Positions 1 through 6,263 are shown, counted from the stretch's first letter. The stretch is DNA of 11,519 nt from Methanosarcinales archaeon (GCA_012329085.1 JAAXQB010000248.1:1-11519), one strand, 5' to 3'. Notes: a model not told the origin generated them from the letters alone. Program-made: numbers and translations.

Positions 1-171
1 GTTTTGCATAAAAATTTTTTAATAAAAATTTTTATTCCAAGACTTCTAACGGGGTTCATAAAAAAGCAAGCTGAACTAAAAGCAAAAAAACTCGCTATTT
101 TCAACTATAAGAACAACCCTTAGATGTAAAAAACATCTAATTAAACATGAACGATAAATACGGACTAAGGA
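1..171. other. Non-coding left flank with palindromes
   Basis: No convincing gene is seen here. There is a perfect 16-bp A/T palindrome at 21-36 (AATAAAAATTTTTATT) and the word CTAACGGGGTT at 46-56. From general memory, unverified here, closely related words recur in intergenic DNA and spurious gene models of Parcubacteria, so this may be one arm of a dispersed repeat cut by the window edge. On the minus strand an ATG at 57-59 opens a frame running off the left edge, but it has no ribosome binding site and lies inside the repeat-like DNA. Confidence 0.4.
120..140. repeat. Perfect 8-bp stem-loop
   Basis: TTAGATGT (120-127) and ACATCTAA (133-140) are perfect inverted repeats separated by five A residues. 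The element lies about 30 bp past the stop of the minus-strand EF-Tu domain-II-like gene, so it could help end that transcript. It lacks a clear T tract after the stem on the minus strand, so a terminator role is only a possibility. Confidence 0.45.
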
Positions 172-426
172 TTAGGCCCTATAAACCTTATATCCTTCCC
201 TAACTTTTTCTTCTGCCTTGATCCCAACTGAATCACCTGTTTTTGCTTTTTCACATTTATCATGGTCTATTTCCATAGATTTTACTTTTTGAATAAAATC
301 TGTCTCCTCTCCGCCGACTATCCGAATAGACTCTCCTGTTTTTAAAACATCTGATAGCTCTACTATCATCACTCCTATTTTAGAAAAATAATGACTTATT
401 TTCCCTATATAATTTTCTTCAGACAT
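172..426 (-). CDS. Small EF-Tu domain-II-like protein
   Basis: This 84-residue protein consists of a single beta-barrel resembling domain II of translational GTPases and the C-terminal domain of U32 peptidases. Family-like features are the start 'IGKISHYFSKIGVMIVEL' (residues 7-24), 'LKTGESIRIVG' (28-38), a 'DFIQKVKSMEIDH' strand (43-55) and 'AKTGDSVGIKAEEKVREG' (61-78). There is no GTPase domain, so it cannot hydrolyse GTP by itself. Similar stand-alone proteins are annotated in archaea and CPR bacteria as translation elongation factor-like; their role is unknown, and RNA or ribosome binding is only an inference. It lies 95 bp downstream of rtcB on the same strand and may be co-transcribed. 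The ATG at 424-426 fits the family start, but no Shine-Dalgarno sequence precedes it. The domain call is fairly sure; the function is not. Confidence 0.75.
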   Translation of the reverse strand: MSEENYIGKISHYFSKIGVMIVELSDVLKTGESIRIVGGEETDFIQKVKSMEIDHDKCEKAKTGDSVGIKAEEKVREGYKVYRA

Positions 427-521
427 AAAAAATAAAATTTATTATTTTTTCGACCTTTCCCCCACTTATCTTGAAGGTATAGGATATTTTCCACTTTCAC
501 CTATCTTTGATAGATGAGAAA

Positions 522-1958
522 TTATTCTCCTTTAATCACTACTAAAGGAACAAGCTTAGCCACCTTTTTTGATAAACCTGCTTGTTCAACTACATTAATT
601 ATATCATCAATGTTTTTATACGCAATAGGTGCTTCTTCAGCAATACCTCTTATTGATTGACACCTAACAATAATTTTTTTTAATTTTAAACTATTCATAA
701 CTTCTTGCCCAGAAATCCGTTTCATCGCTGCACGCCGTGACATTGCTCGACCTGCACCGTGAGCAACAGAAAAAAATGTTCCTTTTCCATGTTTTGTCCC
801 TGCTAGAACATAGGAAGAAGTTCCCATAGTACCAGGAAGCAAAACTGGCTGACCAACTTGACGATATTTTTCTGGGACTTCTGGATGTCCTGGCGGAAAA
901 GCTCTGGTTGCTCCTTTGCGATGAACAATCAATTTTGTTTTTTGATCCTCTACTTCATGTTCTTCAATTTTAGCAATATTATGAGCAACATCATAAAGCA
1001 ATTCTAATTCTGTTTTTTCTCCTAATATCGCTTTCCAAGCTCTTCTTATATGATAGGTCATCATTTGTCGGTTAGTCCAAGCATAATTACAAGCAGCCGA
1101 CATTGCTTTAAAAAATCTTTGGCCCTCTGGAGAATTAAGTGGCATACAAGCTAATTCTTTATCTGGCAATTTAATTCCATATTTTGGCATAACTTGTGCT
1201 GCTATTTTTAGATAGTCCGTACAGTTTTGATGTCCCAAACCACGAGAACCGCTATGAACCATTATCACTATTTGATCTTTAAATAAACCAAAAACTTTAG
1301 CTATTTTTTCATCAAAAATTTCAGCCACTCTTTGAATTTCTATAAAATGATTTCCACTACCTAAAGTACCAACCTGACTTCTTCCTCTGTTTTTAGCTCG
1401 CTCTGAAACACAATTAGCATCTGCTTGTTCAATTTTTCCTTTTGCTTCACAATTTTCAATATCTTGTTCTTTTCCATATCCCTGCTCCACCAAATAAGGC
1501 ACACCTTGTTTCAAAATTTTATTAATCTCTTGAATTGAAAGTTTTGTCTGCCTCCCTTTTCCTAATCCAGAAGGCACTTGTCTTTGAATCTCATCGGCTA
1601 TTTTTTCTAAATAAGGTTTAATTTCGTTTGCTTGATAATTAGAAAGCAACAACCTCACACCACAATTTTCATCAAATCCGACAAAGCCAGGTGAAATAAT
1701 GCCGTCTGATAAACACATTGCACCAACCCCGCCAATTGGTGGCCCAAACCCCGAATGAATATCAGGCATTCCAATGGCATATTTCACTATACCTGGCAAA
1801 GTAGTGGTATTCACTAACTGAATTAATGCTTCATTTTCTATTGCATCAAAAATTTTCTCTGAAGCATAAATTCGGGCTGATACTCTCATATCAGCCCGAA
1901 AGCTTTTTGAAATCTCCCAAAGATAATTATTTATTTTTACGATACTTTGTTTTCTCAT
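522..1958 (-). CDS. rtcB: RNA-splicing ligase RtcB
   Basis: RtcB joins RNA 2',3'-cyclic phosphate or 3'-phosphate ends to 5'-hydroxyl ends, using GTP and Mn2+, in tRNA splicing and RNA repair. The 478-residue length matches the long form of the family. All key residues are visible by comparison with the archaeal enzyme: D96 and C99 in 'GFDENCG', N203 and H204 in 'GSGNHFIEIQ', H235 in 'VHSGSRGLGHQ', H326 in 'VAHNIAKIEEH', the guanylylated nucleophile H400 in 'AHGAGRAMSRR', and the near-terminal K476 in 'VVIKGE'. 'DIHSGFGPPIGGVGA' (66-80) is also typical. The start codon overlaps the ruvA stop as ATGA, and a good Shine-Dalgarno sequence lies 7 nt upstream, so the start is firm. No archease or RtcA gene is seen nearby. 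The protein should be active and cytoplasmic. Confidence 0.97.
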   Translation of the reverse strand: MRKQSIVKINNYLWEISKSFRADMRVSARIYASEKIFDAIENEALIQLVNTTTLPGIVKYAIGMPDIHSGFGPPIGGVGAMCLSDGIISPGFVGFDENCGVRLLLSNYQANEIKPYLEKIADEIQRQVPSGLGKGRQTKLSIQEINKILKQGVPYLVEQGYGKEQDIENCEAKGKIEQADANCVSERAKNRGRSQVGTLGSGNHFIEIQRVAEIFDEKIAKVFGLFKDQIVIMVHSGSRGLGHQNCTDYLKIAAQVMPKYGIKLPDKELACMPLNSPEGQRFFKAMSAACNYAWTNRQMMTYHIRRAWKAILGEKTELELLYDVAHNIAKIEEHEVEDQKTKLIVHRKGATRAFPPGHPEVPEKYRQVGQPVLLPGTMGTSSYVLAGTKHGKGTFFSVAHGAGRAMSRRAAMKRISGQEVMNSLKLKKIIVRCQSIRGIAEEAPIAYKNIDDIINVVEQAGLSKKVAKLVPLVVIKGE

Positions 1959-2524
1959 TTATCAGCTCCTAATATTTCTAAGGCCTTTTTTATTTTTTCC
2001 TCTGTTTTTACACATTCTGTAGGTATTTGAGAAAAAGCTAGCTGAGATTCTTGTTGAGAGAAACCAAGGGATATCAAAGTTGCCAAGACAGGATCTATGT
2101 TTTTCTCCCGTGATTGCTTGTTCAATTCCTCAATTTTACCTGTTAATTCTAAAACAATTTTTTGAAGTTTTTTTCTACCTATACCCTTTATATCTGTAAA
2201 AAATTTATTATCTTTTGCTTCAATCGTTTTTTTAAGTTTTTCTAAAGAACCAAAACAAGACAATATTAAAGCAGTTCTCGGTCCTACTCCAGAAAACCCC
2301 TCCAGAGTTTCAAAAAGCTCTAATGTCTCAATATTCAAAAAACCATAGAGTTCTGCTTTTTCTCTGCTTAAACAAAAATGAGTAAAAAGTTTTTGTTCTC
2401 TTCCTTTAAAAAGCTGTTCAAGGGTTTGAGGAGAACAAAAAACCTGATAACCAATCCCTCCTGTTTCAATAATAACTGTTTTTTCTGTCTTATCACAAAC
2501 TTTTCCTTGAATAAAAGATATCAT
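1955..2524 (-). CDS. ruvA: Holliday junction branch migration protein RuvA
   Basis: RuvA binds four-way junctions as a tetramer and loads the RuvB motor. From the chosen ATG (2522-2524) the protein has 189 residues, close to the family norm. It shows the N-terminal OB fold starting 'MISFIQGKV' and ending around 'ELYGF' (about residue 60), a first helix-hairpin-helix 'LEGFSGVGPRTAL' (about 74-86), a second one 'DIKGIGRKKLQKIVLEL' (about 110-126), and the C-terminal RuvB-contacting domain 'DPVLATLISLGFS' (about 144 onward). A TTG four codons upstream would add residues not found in the family and would sit only about 9 nt from the predicted transcription start, so ATG is preferred. The TGA stop overlaps the rtcB ATG. 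ruvB is in the same window but about 5 kb away in another unit; ruvC is not seen. Confidence 0.93.
   Translation of the reverse strand: MISFIQGKVCDKTEKTVIIETGGIGYQVFCSPQTLEQLFKGREQKLFTHFCLSREKAELYGFLNIETLELFETLEGFSGVGPRTALILSCFGSLEKLKKTIEAKDNKFFTDIKGIGRKKLQKIVLELTGKIEELNKQSREKNIDPVLATLISLGFSQQESQLAFSQIPTECVKTEEKIKKALEILGADK
1965..1970 (-). promoter_or_regulatory. Shine-Dalgarno site of rtcB
   Basis: AGGAGC on the minus strand lies 6-7 nt before the rtcB ATG and inside the 3' end of ruvA. Most other genes in this window lack such a site. It supports rtcB being translated from the ruvA transcript, either by independent initiation or by re-initiation at the ATGA overlap. Confidence 0.8.
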
Positions 2525-2551
2525 AAAAAATTTCAAGTACTTGTTGTTTCT

Positions 2552-2580
2552 ATTATAAGCTTAATTTGACTTTATTACAA
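2552..2580 (-). promoter_or_regulatory. Sigma-70-type promoter for ruvA-rtcB
   Basis: On the minus strand TTGTAA (2575-2580) and a perfect TATAAT (2552-2557) are separated by 17 bp. The predicted start near 2545 gives a leader of about 20 nt to the ruvA ATG at 2524. It overlaps the divergent candidate promoter of rpsT, so the two would compete for polymerase. The assignment is from motif match only. Confidence 0.7.
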
Positions 2581-2593
2581 ATAATGATAAACT
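2566..2593 (+). promoter_or_regulatory. Candidate extended -10 promoter for rpsT
   Basis: TTGACT (2566-2571) is followed after 16 bp by TAAACT (2588-2593), preceded by the extended -10 dinucleotide TG at 2585-2586. Transcription would begin near 2600, the outer edge of the long palindrome, so the rpsT 5' leader would consist almost entirely of that palindrome. The -10 is a 4/6 match, so this is less certain than the opposing promoter. Confidence 0.5.
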
Positions 2594-2598
2594 ATAAA

Positions 2599-2702
2599 AA
2601 ATGTAAAGTGCAAAACGCAAAGCGTAAAATAACAGTATAAAATTTAAAACATTTTAAGTTTTGAGTTGTTGTTTTGCATTTTTCGCTTTACGCTTTACGT
2701 TT
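2599..2702 (+). repeat. Long heptad-built palindrome in rpsT leader
   Basis: Two arms of 52 bp (2599-2650 and 2651-2702) meet with no spacer. In the core 48 pairs (2603-2650 with 2651-2698), 34 are Watson-Crick, and 8 of the 14 mismatches become G-U pairs in plus-strand RNA, against 4 in minus-strand RNA. Each arm is also a degenerate tandem of 7-bp units close to GYAAARY, for example GTAAAGT, GCAAAAC, GCAAAGC, GTAAAAT on the left and GTAAAGC twice on the complement of the right arm. The structure ends 5 nt before the rpsT ATG, so a folded leader could mask initiation. It may be a regulatory leader, a REP-like dispersed repeat, or both. Confidence 0.75.
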
Positions 2703-2707
2703 GAAAC

Positions 2708-2974
2708 ATGCCTATAACTAAATCAGCAAAAAAAGCCTTACGACAAAATAAGACAAGAAGGATTCGCAATCTCCAAAAAAAGAAAAAAATAAAACTACTT
2801 TTTAAAAAAATAGTTGCTTTTAGTAAACAAAAAAAAGAAAAACAGGCTCAAGAAATTCTCCCTCAATACTATAAAGCAATAGATAAAGCCATTAAAACTG
2901 GGTTAATTAAGAAAAATACTGCTTCCAGAAAAAAATCTCGGCTCACAAAAGCAATAAATAAAATTCAATCTTAG
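2708..2974 (+). CDS. rpsT: 30S ribosomal protein S20
   Basis: S20 is a primary 16S rRNA-binding protein of the small subunit. The 88-residue product has the family's usual length, a very basic composition and the typical pattern: 'MPITKSAKKALRQNKTRRIRN' style N-terminus, a central 'LPQYYKAIDKAIKTGLIKKNTASRKKSRLTKAIN' style helix pair. It begins MPI, as many S20 proteins begin MP or MA. No Shine-Dalgarno sequence is seen; instead the large heptad palindrome ends just before the ATG. It is the only complete plus-strand protein gene in the window, transcribed away from ruvA and converging on holA with a 61-bp gap that shows no clear terminator. In other bacteria S20 can regulate its own translation; whether the palindrome does this here is untested. 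Confidence 0.95.
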   Translation: MPITKSAKKALRQNKTRRIRNLQKKKKIKLLFKKIVAFSKQKKEKQAQEILPQYYKAIDKAIKTGLIKKNTASRKKSRLTKAINKIQS

Positions 2975-3035
2975 AATATTATTTACTCTACCTAAATTAA
3001 ATTCCGATAAATACTTCTATCAACAAAACACTTTA

Positions 3036-4022
3036 CTAAATCTTGGCAATCAACATATCAAACGCTAACTGGGCATCTTTTTGCCCTGTTTTTATTTCAA
3101 CATCTATTTCTAATAATTGCTGATAAAAAAACATTAATTCTTTAAGAGTAAATTTTTGAGCTTGTGAGTATGTTTTCCTCATCACAAAAGGATGCATTCT
3201 GCTTTCTCTCAAAATCATTTGATATGGCTTTTGTTTTTCTATAAAGTCCTTAATAATTAAAAGATTTCTGAATTGATACTCAATCATTGTTAAAAGATAT
3301 AAAACAGAATCTCCTTTTTCCAAATGCTGATAAATCAAAGCAAATGCTTTTTTCTTGTTTTTCTCAGCCAAAGCATCAATAGTGACAAAGATATCTGTCT
3401 CAATCTTTGACCTAACTAAAAGCCGAATATCCTCTATGTCTATAAGGAACCGAGTTCCTTTTTTGGTTCCTTTTTTAAAGGAGCTCTGCTCCTTTTTATT
3501 TCTTTTTTTATAGCTAGCTAATTTTTCAAGTTCAGTAGACATTCTCCAAAGGTCATTGCCAACAAATTTAATGAGTTCATCTTGAGCTGATTGTTCAATT
3601 TCTACTTTCCGTCTTTTCATCTCTTGAGAAAGCCAATTTTTCAACCTTGTTCCAGTAAGAAGAGAAAATTCCTGGGTCTGAGCATTCTTTATTAAAAATC
3701 TAAAAAAAATGTCTACATTGGATATTTTATTTTTTTCGTAAAACAAAATAATGTCTTTTGATTGTTTAAAAAGCTCGCCTTGTTTTATAAAAAAAGATTT
3801 AAAGTCAGGATTAGTAAAAGAATTTGTTAAGACAATCAGTTTTTTTTCCTTAAACATTGAAACAGTTTGAAAAATATCTTTAAACTCTTGAAAGCTTGAT
3901 TGTTTAGCATCAAAGTATTTCAAATTCAACCCGCTTGAATGGATTTTTTGATAGTGAATTATAATTTCTCTCAATTTCCGCTGAGATCGATAGGTGTCTG
4001 GACCATAAAGAAAATACAACAT
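3036..4022 (-). CDS. holA: DNA polymerase III subunit delta (HolA)
   Basis: The delta subunit of the clamp loader opens the sliding clamp. The 328-residue protein has the family layout: N-terminal 'MLYFLYGPDTYRSQRKLREI' with a degenerate P-loop-like segment (no GKT, as expected for delta), an 'EKKLIVLTN' strand (59-67), 'DIILFYEKN' (90-98), 'RLKNWLSQEMKRRKVEIEQSAQDELIKFVGNDLWRMSTELEKLA' spread over about 126-169, and the C-terminal collar helices with 'KKKAFALIYQHLEKGD' (223-238). Residues about 173-192 (rich in K, plus KKGTKKGT) are an unusual insertion before 'IEDIRLLV', encoded by two perfect small palindromes. It is the last gene of a minus-strand series and stops with TAG. No Shine-Dalgarno sequence is present; a perfect hairpin sits 15 bp before the ATG. 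The call is secure from overall pattern. Confidence 0.9.
   Translation of the reverse strand: MLYFLYGPDTYRSQRKLREIIIHYQKIHSSGLNLKYFDAKQSSFQEFKDIFQTVSMFKEKKLIVLTNSFTNPDFKSFFIKQGELFKQSKDIILFYEKNKISNVDIFFRFLIKNAQTQEFSLLTGTRLKNWLSQEMKRRKVEIEQSAQDELIKFVGNDLWRMSTELEKLASYKKRNKKEQSSFKKGTKKGTRFLIDIEDIRLLVRSKIETDIFVTIDALAEKNKKKAFALIYQHLEKGDSVLYLLTMIEYQFRNLLIIKDFIEKQKPYQMILRESRMHPFVMRKTYSQAQKFTLKELMFFYQQLLEIDVEIKTGQKDAQLAFDMLIAKI
3444..3495. repeat. Two tandem palindromes inside holA
   Basis: Two perfect hairpins lie within the coding sequence. AAGGAAC (3444-3450) pairs with GTTCCTT (3454-3460) around CGA, and AAAGGAGC (3477-3484) pairs with GCTCCTTT (3488-3495) around TCT. Between them a second GGTTCC (3465-3470) repeats part of the first. 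They encode the Lys/Gly/Thr-rich stretch at residues about 177-193 of HolA, keep the frame open, and lie at the junction before the 'IEDI' helix. This suggests an in-frame palindromic insertion tolerated in a linker. Confidence 0.65.
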
Positions 4023-4036
4023 ATTAATAAATAATA

Positions 4037-4060
4037 ATCCTTGGTCACGAAACCAAGGAT
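4037..4060. repeat. Perfect 9-bp stem-loop upstream of holA
   Basis: ATCCTTGGT (4037-4045) and ACCAAGGAT (4052-4060) form a perfect stem with a 6-nt loop, between the first response-regulator stop and the holA ATG. On the minus strand the stem is followed by TATTATTTATTAAT, A/T-rich but not a clean T tract. It may attenuate or end transcription coming from the regulator genes, or be a processing site. Confidence 0.45.
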
Positions 4061-4121
4061 CATTTCAAAAAAATATAAAAACTCTATTTTCCTAAATAAA
4101 TATACTCTTGATGCCAAAAAA

Positions 4122-4496
4122 TTATTGATTAACTTCAAGAACCGCTCTAACTTTAGTAATAATCTCACCAGGAGTAAAATGAGCCTTGACTAAGAAATCA
4201 ACTGCTCCCAATTCTATACCACGGTCAATATCATCTTTCTGCCCCAAGTTAGACAAAATAATAACTGGGATTGAAGCTATGCTTGAATTTTTTTTTATCT
4301 GTTCTAAAACCTCAAAACCATCAATTCCTGGCAACATAAGGTCAAGTAAAATCAAATCAGGTTTTTCCTCTTCCGTCTTTTTGACTCCTTCTTCTCCATC
4401 AATAGCAAAAATAACTTCAAACTTCTCTTTTTTTAAACCTCGCACAATAAGTTCTCTTAAAAATTTATCGTCCTCAATAACAAGAATTTTAATCAT
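4122..4496 (-). CDS. Single-domain response regulator (CheY-like)
   Basis: The 124 residues make one receiver domain and nothing else, so output must come through protein contacts rather than DNA binding. Visible are the acidic pair E8-D9-D10 in 'VIEDD', the phosphoacceptor D52 in 'LILLDLMLPGIDG', the switch position S82 in 'ILSNLG' (serine in place of the commoner threonine) and the conserved K104 in 'FLVKAH'. It is the distal of two receivers behind the PAS histidine kinase, 64 bp after its neighbour. The ATG lacks a Shine-Dalgarno sequence. The likely phosphodonor is the upstream kinase, which is an inference from gene order. The target is unknown; a link to the pilus genes a few kilobases away is speculative. 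Confidence 0.9.
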   Translation of the reverse strand: MIKILVIEDDKFLRELIVRGLKKEKFEVIFAIDGEEGVKKTEEEKPDLILLDLMLPGIDGFEVLEQIKKNSSIASIPVIILSNLGQKDDIDRGIELGAVDFLVKAHFTPGEIITKVRAVLEVNQ

Positions 4497-4560
4497 AGTT
4501 TTATTATCAAAAAAATTTCTAAAAAGACATTAAAACTTTGCTTTAAAAAACAATTATGCC

Positions 4561-4932
4561 TTATTTTCCTATTTGTTTAATTACTTTTTCTAATACTTCT
4601 TGAAGACTAAACTCAGTTTTTATTAACCAATCCTTAGCTCCTAATTTTCGGGCTCTGTCTATTTCTACTGGTTGCCCAGAATTAGAAATGATAATTATTG
4701 GAATGTCTTTTATTCTTTCATCTTTCAATTTTTCTTCCATAAACTCAAAGCCTCCCATTCTAGGCATAATAATATCTAAAAGAATAAGGTCAAAACTATT
4801 CTTTCTCATAACCTCAAGTCCTTCTGCCCCATCCTTTGTCGTAAAAACATTGTACCCATTTTGACTTAATCTTTTTTCAAGAAGTCCAGCTAATATTTTT
4901 TCATCTTCAACGATAAGAATTTTTTTAGCCAT
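4561..4932 (-). CDS. Single-domain response regulator (CheY-like)
   Basis: This 123-residue protein is also one receiver domain without an effector. The sites are E9-D10-E11 in 'IVEDEK', phosphoacceptor D53 in 'LILLDIIMPRMGG', S83 in 'IISNSG' and K105 in 'WLIKTEF'. It resembles the adjacent regulator in length and layout, suggesting an old duplication, yet the two differ widely in surface helices, so they probably have different partners. It lies 143 bp downstream of the histidine kinase stop and appears to have its own promoter with a perfect TATAAT, so the two regulators may be made separately from the kinase. No Shine-Dalgarno sequence precedes the ATG. Confidence 0.9.
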   Translation of the reverse strand: MAKKILIVEDEKILAGLLEKRLSQNGYNVFTTKDGAEGLEVMRKNSFDLILLDIIMPRMGGFEFMEEKLKDERIKDIPIIIISNSGQPVEIDRARKLGAKDWLIKTEFSLQEVLEKVIKQIGK

Positions 4933-4958
4933 AATTTTAATAATTTAATACTCTATTT

Positions 4959-4986
4959 ATTATAAATCTTTTTTGAAATTCCGCAA
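4959..4986 (-). promoter_or_regulatory. Promoter for the two response regulators
   Basis: On the minus strand TTGCGG (4981-4986) and a perfect TATAAT (4959-4964) are spaced by 16 bp. Transcription would start near 4952, giving a leader of about 20 nt to the ATG at 4932. This would allow expression of the two receivers independently of the kinase gene. Confidence 0.6.
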
Positions 4987-5021
4987 TATAAAGTTTTCCA
5001 CAACCTTTAATCTATTGGTTC

Positions 5022-5085
5022 ACCCTGTTAAATGCTGTTTTACAACATCCCGTCTTTTACAAAAAGGATGAATATTTAACAGGGT
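5022..5085. repeat. 64-bp element with 12-bp perfect inverted ends
   Basis: ACCCTGTTAAAT (5022-5033) and ATTTAACAGGGT (5074-5085) are perfect inverted repeats around a 40-bp interior. The interior holds a smaller nested stem, CATCC (5046-5050) with GGATG (5066-5070), itself enclosing CTTTT and AAAAG. The right end supplies the last codons and the TAA stop of the histidine kinase. It could be a terminator-like structure, but no T tract follows on the minus strand. A small non-autonomous palindromic element inserted at the gene's 3' end fits as well. Confidence 0.65.
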
Positions 5086-6263
5086 AAAGTAAAATAAAAA
5101 GTAGTTCCCTTATTCTCCTCAGATTCAAACCAAATTTTACCATCATGAGCTTCAATAATATTTTTAGTAATAAAAAGCCCGAGCCCAGTCCCTTCAGTAT
5201 CTATTTTCATAATATTAATCCCCCTAAAAAATTTAGTAAAAATCTTTTCTTCTTGATTCTTAGGAATACCTATTCCTGTGTCTTGGATTGAAAATTCTAT
5301 ATTTTGATCAATTAATTTTAAAGAAATGATTATTTTGCCCTCAGAAGAAGTATATCTGATAGCATTGTCTATAAGGTTATGAACAGCCAACTGCATCTTC
5401 TCTACGTCTACTTTAATTAAAGGAATTTTTTCTTCTGCTTTCTGAAAGCTAATCTTTATCTTTTTTTTCTTGAATTCTTCTTCAAAAGTATTTACTGTCT
5501 CATGGATAAGATCATAAAAATCAATTAACTGTTTACTATAAAGGTATCTTCCTTCTTCAATCCGAGTAACATTCAAAAGATCATTAATCAAGCTTATCAT
5601 TCTCTCATTACTAATATAATTTTTATTAACAAATTCTATTTGCTCTTTATTTAGAGGACCAAGGTCTCCATCAAGTAACATTTTTAATGTCCATTTAATA
5701 GCTGATAAAGGTGTTCTTAATTGATGGGCAGCAATAGAAACAAATTCTGTTTTCATTTTTTGAACTTGTTTTTCCCGAGTAACATCATGAAGAATCAACA
5801 AAATACCAGCCCTTTTCCCCTCTTTTCCTAATATAGGAAGTGAACTTATTTCTAAAATTAAATTTTCGTTGATTTCAATTTCTTCCCTGAAAATCCTTTC
5901 TTGTTTTGTCTCTAAAAAATCTATTAAAACTTTCAGGCTAGAAATACTTTTAAGAAAAAAAGTTTTTTTTTCTAAAACTTCTATTGCTTTAACTTCAAAA
6001 AATATTTCTGCTTGAGGATTAAAAATTTTCAAATAACCTTGATTATCAAAAAACAAAAGCCCATCAGTAAAATTAGAAATAATTGCTTCTGTTTTTCTTT
6101 TTTCTTCTATTGCTCTTTCTCTTGATTTTTCAGCATCTTCCAAAAGATTAATCAAAGCAGCATTTTTTTTTTCTTCTTCTGAATATTCTAATTCTTTGTC
6201 TTCAGCCTTCTTCTGAATATCTCTATTGTCTATTTTTAATTTAATTTTTTCTTCGTTTGACAT
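5076..6263 (-). CDS. Cytoplasmic PAS-domain sensor histidine kinase
   Basis: The 395-residue protein has no membrane segment or signal peptide. In order: a charged coiled coil (about 1-58), a PAS domain (about 59-165, 'IISNFTDGLLFFDNQGYLKIFN' style start and 'GILLILHDVTREK' end), the HisKA dimerisation helix with phospho-accepting H180 in 'SIAAHQLRTPLSAIKW', and a HATPase domain with N box 'HNLIDNAIRYT' (N300), G1 'DTGIGIP' (328-334), F box 'FTKFFRG' (342-348) and G2 'GTGLGL' (358-363). All motifs look intact, so it should autophosphorylate. It ends right after 'FYFTLPC', where the last cysteine and stop come from an inverted-repeat element. Two CheY-like receivers follow on the same strand and are the likely partners. 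The signal sensed by PAS is unknown; a soluble internal cue is implied. Confidence 0.95.
   Translation of the reverse strand: MSNEEKIKLKIDNRDIQKKAEDKELEYSEEEKKNAALINLLEDAEKSRERAIEEKRKTEAIISNFTDGLLFFDNQGYLKIFNPQAEIFFEVKAIEVLEKKTFFLKSISSLKVLIDFLETKQERIFREEIEINENLILEISSLPILGKEGKRAGILLILHDVTREKQVQKMKTEFVSIAAHQLRTPLSAIKWTLKMLLDGDLGPLNKEQIEFVNKNYISNERMISLINDLLNVTRIEEGRYLYSKQLIDFYDLIHETVNTFEEEFKKKKIKISFQKAEEKIPLIKVDVEKMQLAVHNLIDNAIRYTSSEGKIIISLKLIDQNIEFSIQDTGIGIPKNQEEKIFTKFFRGINIMKIDTEGTGLGLFITKNIIEAHDGKIWFESEENKGTTFYFTLPC

Noticed and set aside
1..59. Partial minus-strand gene starting MNPVR and running off the left edge
   Set aside because: It lies in repeat-like palindromic DNA, has no ribosome binding site, and only 19 codons are visible.
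501..513. CTATC/GATAG stem after rtcB as a terminator
   Set aside because: The stem is only 5 bp and no T tract follows on the minus strand.
2525..2536. TTG start four codons upstream for ruvA
   Set aside because: RuvA proteins start MI at the OB fold, and the TTG would be only about 9 nt from the predicted transcription start.
2378..2569. Plus-strand open frame opposite ruvA
   Set aside because: It lies antisense to a clear ruvA, crosses its promoter, and its product has no recognisable pattern.
2603..2698. CRISPR-like array from the repeated 7-mers
   Set aside because: The units are contiguous and degenerate with no spacers, and there are no cas genes.
4186..4533. Plus-strand open frame of 115 codons opposite a response regulator
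   Set aside because: It mirrors the receiver gene codon by codon, is Ser/Lys/Ile-rich, and has no ribosome binding site or family features.
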